From the NCBI GenBank assembly GCA_004335835.1, contig RWJK01001620.1, forward strand, positions 1 to 40,567: DNA of 40,567 nt. Reading direction: 5' to 3'. Position numbers and translations under genes: made by a program. Shown here piece by piece: positions 35,801-40,567 of the stretch (positions are counted from its first letter, which is position 1; each line of letters opens with the position of its first letter). Under the pieces are notes generated by a model. It was not told the origin of the DNA. It saw only the letters and a program-made list of their open reading frames with translations, and searched no databases. The DNA is from Scenedesmus sp. ARA3 (taxonomy: Eukaryota > Chlorophyta > Chlorophyceae > Sphaeropleales > Scenedesmaceae).

Positions 35801-37907
35801 TGCGCTAGCAACGACAGCATGATAGGGACATCGGCATGAGGGCAGCTATTGACTGCGGCGGCCGCACCTGTATTTTTGTGACTGCCTCATCTTTGCTGAG
35901 GGCCACGCCAGCCTGCCGCCGCCGCTCCTCAACTGCCCTGCTGCGCTTGGCTGACGCTACTAGGCGTGTGCGTTCACGTGCCTGCAAGTTCAATAGCAGG
36001 GACCGCGTGAGAGTTTGTTCATCACCCGCTTCTTTCCTGCTACAGAAATGGTAGGCATGGCAGAATTCATAAGCATTTGCATGACATGCAGCAAAGCCAA
36101 ACTACAGCTTGTATGTGCTGTTGCTGCAGCACAAGCCTACCTGCCGGCCCCGCTCATTCCTGATAATGACAGCAACTGCCTCTTCAGCCAGCAGTGGTGG
36201 CCCGCTGCTGACAGCATCAGCGCTGTTGCCCTGCTTGCTGCTGTTGCTGGTTACGACAGCACCTGCATCTGCTGCTCCCTGCTGGTTGGCTTGCTGGTAC
36301 TTCTCCAGCAGCACTTGCAGGAACTTGTCCCTGTCGTTCAGCTCCTGCAAGGCAGCAGCAACGCCAGCGCCATGCACAGCAGCACAGCAGCCGTTGCGAT
36401 TGCCGTGTATATGTCTATGCCCCGCCACAGCTGGCGCAACCTGCAGAACAGCGTGCACTCCTGGACGGGGGAGCTGCACATGTACATACCACAGGCTGCG
36501 CTGCTGCAGCTGCTATGAGCTGCTGGCCAGCGCTGCTGCGGTCCTGTTCCCCCTCTCACCTTGGCCCTGTCCTCTATGAAGTACCTCGGCACCGGCACCT
36601 CCAGTACGTCTGGAGTAAGTTTCACGTCCACCAGCAGGTCATCCAGCTGCACAAAGTCCAACCCGCGGTTCAGCTTCACCTGCGGTGCATGGCAGCAGCA
36701 GCAGCAACAGCAGCAGGTCAAGTGGACATGGTAGCAGCGGGCAGCGGGCAGCAGCACCCACCAGATGTCTGCTGGCAGAGGCCTTACAAGGCACAGCCTG
36801 CTTAGTATGGTGGCTCAGTGGGCCCGTGGCTGCTACAGGTGGCTTGTGTACAGGGTTGCTGGCATGCAGCAATCCCGCAGGCCCCAAGCCAGGTCTGAGT
36901 TCAGATGTTGGTGGTGTTGGTGGTGGTGCTGCTGCTCGTGCTGCTGCTGCTGCTGCTGCTGATACTGCTGCACTGCTGCTGTTGCATCGCCCATGCACAG
37001 CTGCCAAAGCGTCCAGCTCAGGCACAGCATCACATAAACATAGAGTCATGTGTAGATGGCACAACTGCTGGCTGTTGCATTGGTGGCAGCAGTGCTGCAC
37101 TGCTGGCCCCTAGTTGAAAGAATGCATGGCCTGTGCCTCGACACCGGTGACCCTTCTGCTCAGCCATTTGTATGCCGCTGCTGCAGCTGCAGCTCATGCT
37201 GCTGATGCTTTCAAACCAAATAGCATACGCACCAGCCAGTGCCGTATCTCCAGCATGCGCCCCATGCATGCTTCCAGGGCTTTCCGCATGTCCTGGCGCT
37301 TCTGCGGCTGCAGCATCTGATCGTAAGCTGCCTCCAGCTTGCGGAATATCTGCAGATACTTGATGTATATGCAGGCCCATTCTGACAACTCCTGCATGCA
37401 TTTAAGAACCAGTGCTTGCAGGAAAGGGGTGGGGAGCAGGGCATTGTGCCGCTGCGCAATGAGCTGGTGGTGACTGTTGCCGCTGCACAACATGTGCACG
37501 GCATCAACGCTGAATGAGGAGGTGCGCATGCTGCTCCTTATGCCTGGCAGACATATTGTGTGGCTATGCGCGCACTGTTGCTGTGCGGCAACATGGCTGT
37601 CGTCAGCATCACTGATGAGCACTGCTTCCTGCGCAGTACTCGTCGCGCTGCTGCTGTGCTGACCTTCGGTGCCAGTGCTGGGTCCTCCGGATTCTCTGCT
37701 TCTAGCTGGTCCAACAGCTCCATCATGGCCTCCCGCCACATGATGTCGTATGTGCTGCAAGTGAGTACATTGCATGGTCATGGTTGTACTGCTGTTCTGT
37801 TTAGAGTCAGTGCGGAGTGCAGGGTGCTCAAGCTGAGCTGTGTTCATGCCATGAAAGTGAGTGAAGTAAGTCTCTGATACTGTATATGAGACTCACACGT
37901 TCGCCAT
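29804..37907 (-). CDS. DRC11: Dynein regulatory complex subunit 11 (IQ and AAA domain protein, IQCA1/FAP82)
   Basis: Twenty-one exons, all GT-AG and in phase: 37907-37897, 37754-37664, 37391-37233, 36679-36560, 36344-36141, 35981-35868, 35703-35620, 35372-35275, 35098-35017, 34876-34793, 34585-34438, 34133-33931, 33661-33491, 33105-32947, 32355-32227, 31850-31743, 31582-31487, 31076-30891, 30656-30560, 30302-30199, 29977-29804; 873 aa, close to animal IQCA1. DRC11 is a scaffold of the nexin-dynein regulatory complex that helps regulate dynein motility in the axoneme. Visible: N-terminal YLQIFRKLEAAYDQMLQPQK block, an IQ motif around KIQSMLRGCLWRNR (about 231-245), a Lys-rich linker in exon 13, ADRSMESLFAEL, Walker A GAPSTGKT (about 608-615), Walker B VIYIDE (about 664-669) and a degenerate AAA end (GDRVLLVGASREPW). 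The first coding exon is only 11 nt (MANV). The C-terminus is Lys-rich. Confidence 0.94.
31146..31325 (-). repeat. Two echoes of the 5' end of DRC11 exon 18
   Basis: Copies at about 31239-31325 and 31146-31200 of the exon start EPFSRIKKELLREL (true copy from 31076 downwards), upstream in gene direction. The longer copy reaches GLAPGD with one missense (K to M) and one silent change over about 65 bp. The intronic triplet after the acceptor is copied too. Confidence 0.9.
32080..32150 (-). repeat. Echo of the 3' end of DRC11 exon 15 (Walker A)
   Basis: Copy of the exon end SLLLYGAPSTGKTMVAQ plus GTGGGC donor (true end 32227), downstream in gene direction. Differences: G to S before APSTGKT, and two silent changes. 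Confidence 0.9.
32438..32500 (-). repeat. Echo of the 5' end of DRC11 exon 15
   Basis: Copy of the exon start (true copy 32355 downwards, IRQAVTEFAILPLGSQLA) upstream in gene direction. It retains VTEFA but elsewhere has missense changes. A CAG-on-plus (CTG in sense) run lies nearby at 32527-32550. Confidence 0.82.
32645..32905 (-). repeat. Two echoes of the 3' end of DRC11 exon 14
   Basis: Units at about 32803-32905 and 32645-32770 copy the exon end (TLEKAGIIPDPSLAQ plus donor; true end 32947) together with a CAG-on-plus run and a TAGCCGCTAGCTGGCAGCC-type intron block. The two units resemble each other over more than 100 bp. Confidence 0.88.
33168..33400 (-). repeat. Three echoes of the 5' end of DRC11 exon 14
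   Basis: Copies at about 33172-33222, 33246-33294 and 33344-33395 of the exon start ADRSMESLFAELASNG (true copy 33105 downwards), spaced about 75-100 bp, upstream in gene direction. The middle copy encodes ADRSMESLFAELAS unchanged. Confidence 0.9.
34207..34275 (-). repeat. Echo of the 5' end of DRC11 exon 12
   Basis: Copy of the exon start (true copy 34133 downwards), reading DAAAGGSGTAVVISSAFIP against DAAAEGSGTAEVISSAFIP, about 130 bp upstream in gene direction. Confidence 0.88.
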
Positions 37908-39662
37908 TTCAGCTAGTTCCCAGTTCGACCCTGCCTGCTGCGATAGTTCACCCCATTACTTTTGAAGAAAAGTAGAACAGTTACACAAACAGTTGTTTAT
38001 TACGATTTTTTGCAGCTAAGGCATGACGGAACGTGTTAGGGTTTCCTGCCATCTTTGTGACACCGTGACATGTCTGCCTGCTTGGCAGCGTGGCAACATA
38101 CAACCATTTCAGCACTTACCGTCATTTAAATCTGAAACGTCTGATATATTATCAGGATTGGCGCTAGCTCACGTCGAGTCTGTCAATTCGCAGCAAGTTT
38201 CATCTTGACCACGCTCTCCACGGCGAATCAGGCGTTTGATCCCGGATGTTCATACATATTTTGGTATTAGTCCAACTACTAAACAATTATTGGACGCGTC
38301 ATCTGGCTTGGCTGGCGCTGATGGTGAGAAGGCAGCAGTGTTGTGGTGTTGCCACAACAGCGAATTTTGTTGATGGGTTTGGTTCCCACATGAGCCTGCC
38401 ATCTCCCACTAACAAACTCGTTGCAAGAGGGGGGAAATCATGGGGGGAGGGGAAAATCATGTACTAAGGTTGTTTGGTTGGCCATGTCCTGGAAAAATGT
38501 GGTGGTTTGCCACACATGTGCACGATGATGTACTGTTGCTAAGTTGGTGTTGCTTAGTAAACATGTGGTAAAGGTCGTGGTCATGATGAGGTGCCTGAGG
38601 CAAGCTCATGTTGGCTGCTCAGCATTGCTGTGTATAAGACTTGCCTTTCATTGCCGCTGCTGCCTGGGTGCTGCTCATGGCTGAGGCTACGGCAACAAGC
38701 AGTGCCCGGCATGTCACCAGCAGTTTGCTCGCTGATACTTCACTGCAGTTGTCTCGAGGTCATCATAAAGCAAGATTTGCTGACTTCCCCAATCATGATG
38801 TCATGCCAGTAAGTTACAAAAGTGTAACAAGAGCAAAGCCATACGGAAAAGGAGCACTGCATGTAGCGTGATTTTCCATGCCAGCGCCAATGGCTGGCTG
38901 CCTGCCGACAACTATCACGCCGTTGCCGAAACCACAGCACTGCCTTAGCCGAGGCTGCAGCAGCACTGACAGGCAGAGATATACCGCAAAGGGTACAATA
39001 AACAAATCCCTCAGCAAGGTGGCGCAGGGCATGACACCTGCTGGCTGATAAAGACACCTGATAGCAGGTACTGCTGGCTTCTAGCATGACCAGCTACTCA
39101 AGCACATGAACAGGCTGTCATTGCAGCCACATCCGGCAGCAAGTTGCTGCTATACAATGAGGTAATACTGCAAGATTTGCAGGCAAAGGAAGCGCATGCG
39201 TGACGGCAGTGCTAGCACTGCGGCAGAAACATTTTGTGTCGTGCTGCTGAAAAATCTGTGGAGAAAACAACTATGTGCATGCTTTGATCACAACACTGGC
39301 CCTACACTGCGAAACGTGATGTGTTATGTGCCAGAACAGAGTATTGGGGAGCACAATGGCATGTGCTTGAAGTATTCACTCGACAACAGAGCCCAAGAAA
39401 AGGCATGGATGCAAGTGGTATGGGTGACTGTGCTGGTCGACAACAGAAGCAAGCAAAGGCAAACCAATACGATGTAGGCCTGGTCTAAAGCATGAACTCT
39501 GAATATCAAAAAGTAGCAAAGGAGATGAACGATGAAGAACATTCCTGGGCAAGTGCATGCAGCAAAGCACTGCAGCACATCCCACTCAGGAACACCACAC
39601 GGTAACCAGCTGGTTAAAAATTGGTATATTGCATCTTCCAGCATCAGCTGGGATATATATTT
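37908..39662. other. Intergenic: DRC11 promoter side and 3' flank of the GCC2/GCC3-like gene
   Basis: No coding sequence is recognisable on either strand, and the triplet runs are absent. The part next to 37908 should hold the DRC11 promoter; AT-rich DNA at about 37990-38015 is a possible core element, unproven. The part below 39663 is the 3' flank of the minus-strand Cys-rich protein gene. Confidence 0.55.
38813..38828. terminator. Palindromic TTACA/TGTAA element, possible poly(A) signal
   Basis: GTTACA-AAAG-TGTAAC is a 6-bp perfect inverted repeat with a 4-bp loop, so it presents the green-algal poly(A) signal TGTAA on both strands. Read on the minus strand it is the first such signal below the stop at 39663, about 845 nt away. 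No plus-strand gene ends just before it. Role inferred only from the motif. Confidence 0.35.
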
Positions 39663-40567
39663 TCAATCGTACAGGTCGGAGTACAGCTTGGCACCCACAA
39701 CATGGAACATGCTGATGGATGCCTCCTCCAGCTCTGACTTTGTCAGAGTGCATGTCTTGTCGCTTGACTTGAACACATACACCTCACACTCAGCCGCAGC
39801 ACTGCATGCATTCTTGCAGGCAGCCTCGTCAGCAACAACGGCAGGGCTGGCAAGAGCAGCACCCACAGCCTGGGTCAGGCCCCACACAGAGTAGTCATCA
39901 CCATTGCCGATCTTGAAGCCAACAGTGTGGGTGGGGTTGCTGGCCTCAGACAGCAGGCTGCACTGGCCGCCGCCACCAGCAGCGCTCACAAACTTGTACA
40001 TCACGCAATTTGCAGATCCAGTGCAGACGTCACCGCATGCGGCAGCATTGGCGGATGTGTTGTCAGGGGCCCAGGCATTCTCATCGGCCAGGTTGAACAC
40101 GTCGTTGCGGGCATCAATCAGGGTGGAGTAGCACTGCTGGGACTGCGTGGCACCCTTCTTGGAGGTGGAGCCAACAGCGCAAGAAGCGCAGGCATCACCC
40201 TCCTTGGCGCCGCCAGAAGCAAAGGTGCCCCAGGTGCACTGCCCACAGCCAGTACCACCGAAGCCTGGTGCGCAGACAGTGCACTCATCATTGCTGGTAG
40301 ACTCGTCCTCCTGGGTTGAGTAGCCAGTAGCGCAGGCAGTGCAGGTGGCGTTGGGTGCACCCTCAGTGCCCCCAATGGAGAAGCTGCCCTTGTCGCAGGG
40401 GGCGGGGATGCCATCAGCAGCCATCTTCCAGCCGGCCTGGATGACACACTGGGTTGCAGCAGTCTTGCCAGCAGCGACAGTGGTCCAGCCAGTGCCGCAG
40501 CTGCGGCAGGGCAGGCGGTTCTTGCCCTCGTTGTATGTGCCGACTGGGCACTCCTGGGGGAGGGTGG
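39663..40567 (-). CDS. Cys-rich GCC2/GCC3 plus PAN-like secreted or surface protein, C-terminal part
   Basis: Open from the window edge (first full codon ends at 40565) to TGA at 39663-39665: 300 residues with no intron. The 5' part lies outside the window, so the start is unknown. The N-terminal half has regularly spaced Cys-Gly repeats (CPVGTYN, PCDKGSFSIGG, CTACATGYSTQ, CTVCAPGFGGTGCGQC, CASCAVGSTS) typical of GCC2/GCC3 or ephrin-receptor-like modules. The C-terminal half has two PAN/apple-like segments with paired Cys (ACGDVCTGSANCVMYKF and CKNACSAAAECEVYVF). Such proteins are extracellular or on the surface and probably disulphide-bonded; binding partners are unknown. It lacks CAG tracts and exon echoes, unlike its neighbours. 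This seems to be a large repeat-built family in Sphaeropleales (from memory, unverified). Confidence 0.8.
   Translation of the reverse strand, partial: TLPQECPVGTYNEGKNRLPCRSCGTGWTTVAAGKTAATQCVIQAGWKMAADGIPAPCDKGSFSIGGTEGAPNATCTACATGYSTQEDESTSNDECTVCAPGFGGTGCGQCTWGTFASGGAKEGDACASCAVGSTSKKGATQSQQCYSTLIDARNDVFNLADENAWAPDNTSANAAACGDVCTGSANCVMYKFVSAAGGGGQCSLLSEASNPTHTVGFKIGNGDDYSVWGLTQAVGAALASPAVVADEAACKNACSAAAECEVYVFKSSDKTCTLTKSELEEASISMFHVVGAKLYSDLYD

Overview
The window looks like nuclear DNA of a chlorophycean green alga, most likely a Sphaeropleales member (Tetradesmus/Scenedesmus or relatives). That placement is inference. It rests on high-GC, intron-dense genes with short exons (about 70-450 bp), GTGAGN/GTGCGN donors, CTG/CAG triplet runs throughout, and a Cys-rich GCC2/GCC3 plus PAN-like protein of a kind I associate with this order. 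No rRNA, tRNA, CRISPR array, transposase or bacterial-type gene was seen.

Layout: 1-1850, no supported gene. 1851-7330 (-), a 7-exon membrane-anchored amidohydrolase of the YtcJ/LAF3 family. 7331-7665, a short divergent promoter. 7666-14656 (+), a class 3 (DAG-lipase-like) lipase with very long Q/S/A tracts. 14657-15943, intergenic and promoter. 15944-27346 (+), an 18-exon P-type IIB Ca2+-ATPase, complete at 1133 aa. 27347-29803, convergent 3' flanks with tandem repeats. 29804-37907 (-), a 21-exon IQ-AAA protein orthologous to the axonemal nexin-dynein regulatory complex subunit DRC11 (IQCA1/FAP82), complete at 873 aa. 37908-39662, intergenic. 39663-40567 (-), the C-terminal 300 aa of a Cys-rich GCC2/GCC3 plus PAN-like secreted or surface protein that runs off the window. 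Exons were chained by hand. In the amidohydrolase, ATPase and DRC11 every junction is GT-AG and in phase. The lipase is in phase too, but one small internal exon and the start are uncertain.

The most remarkable thing is not a gene. Introns of all four intron-bearing genes are packed with partial copies of the neighbouring exons ('exon echoes', about 65 by eye). They follow one rule: copies of an exon's 5' end, with its splice acceptor, lie upstream of the exon; copies of its 3' end, with the donor, lie downstream. The last ATPase exon has such a copy beyond the stop codon. Many echoes differ from the true exon mostly at synonymous sites, including two-step Ser (TCT/AGC) and Arg (AGG/CGC) swaps, which is not how non-coding debris should diverge. 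The echoes are either fragments of once-coding paralogues or alleles pasted next to the exon, or they are under coding selection as alternative exons.

The genes share no obvious pathway: a membrane amidohydrolase, a lipid hydrolase, a calcium pump, a motility scaffold and a surface protein.
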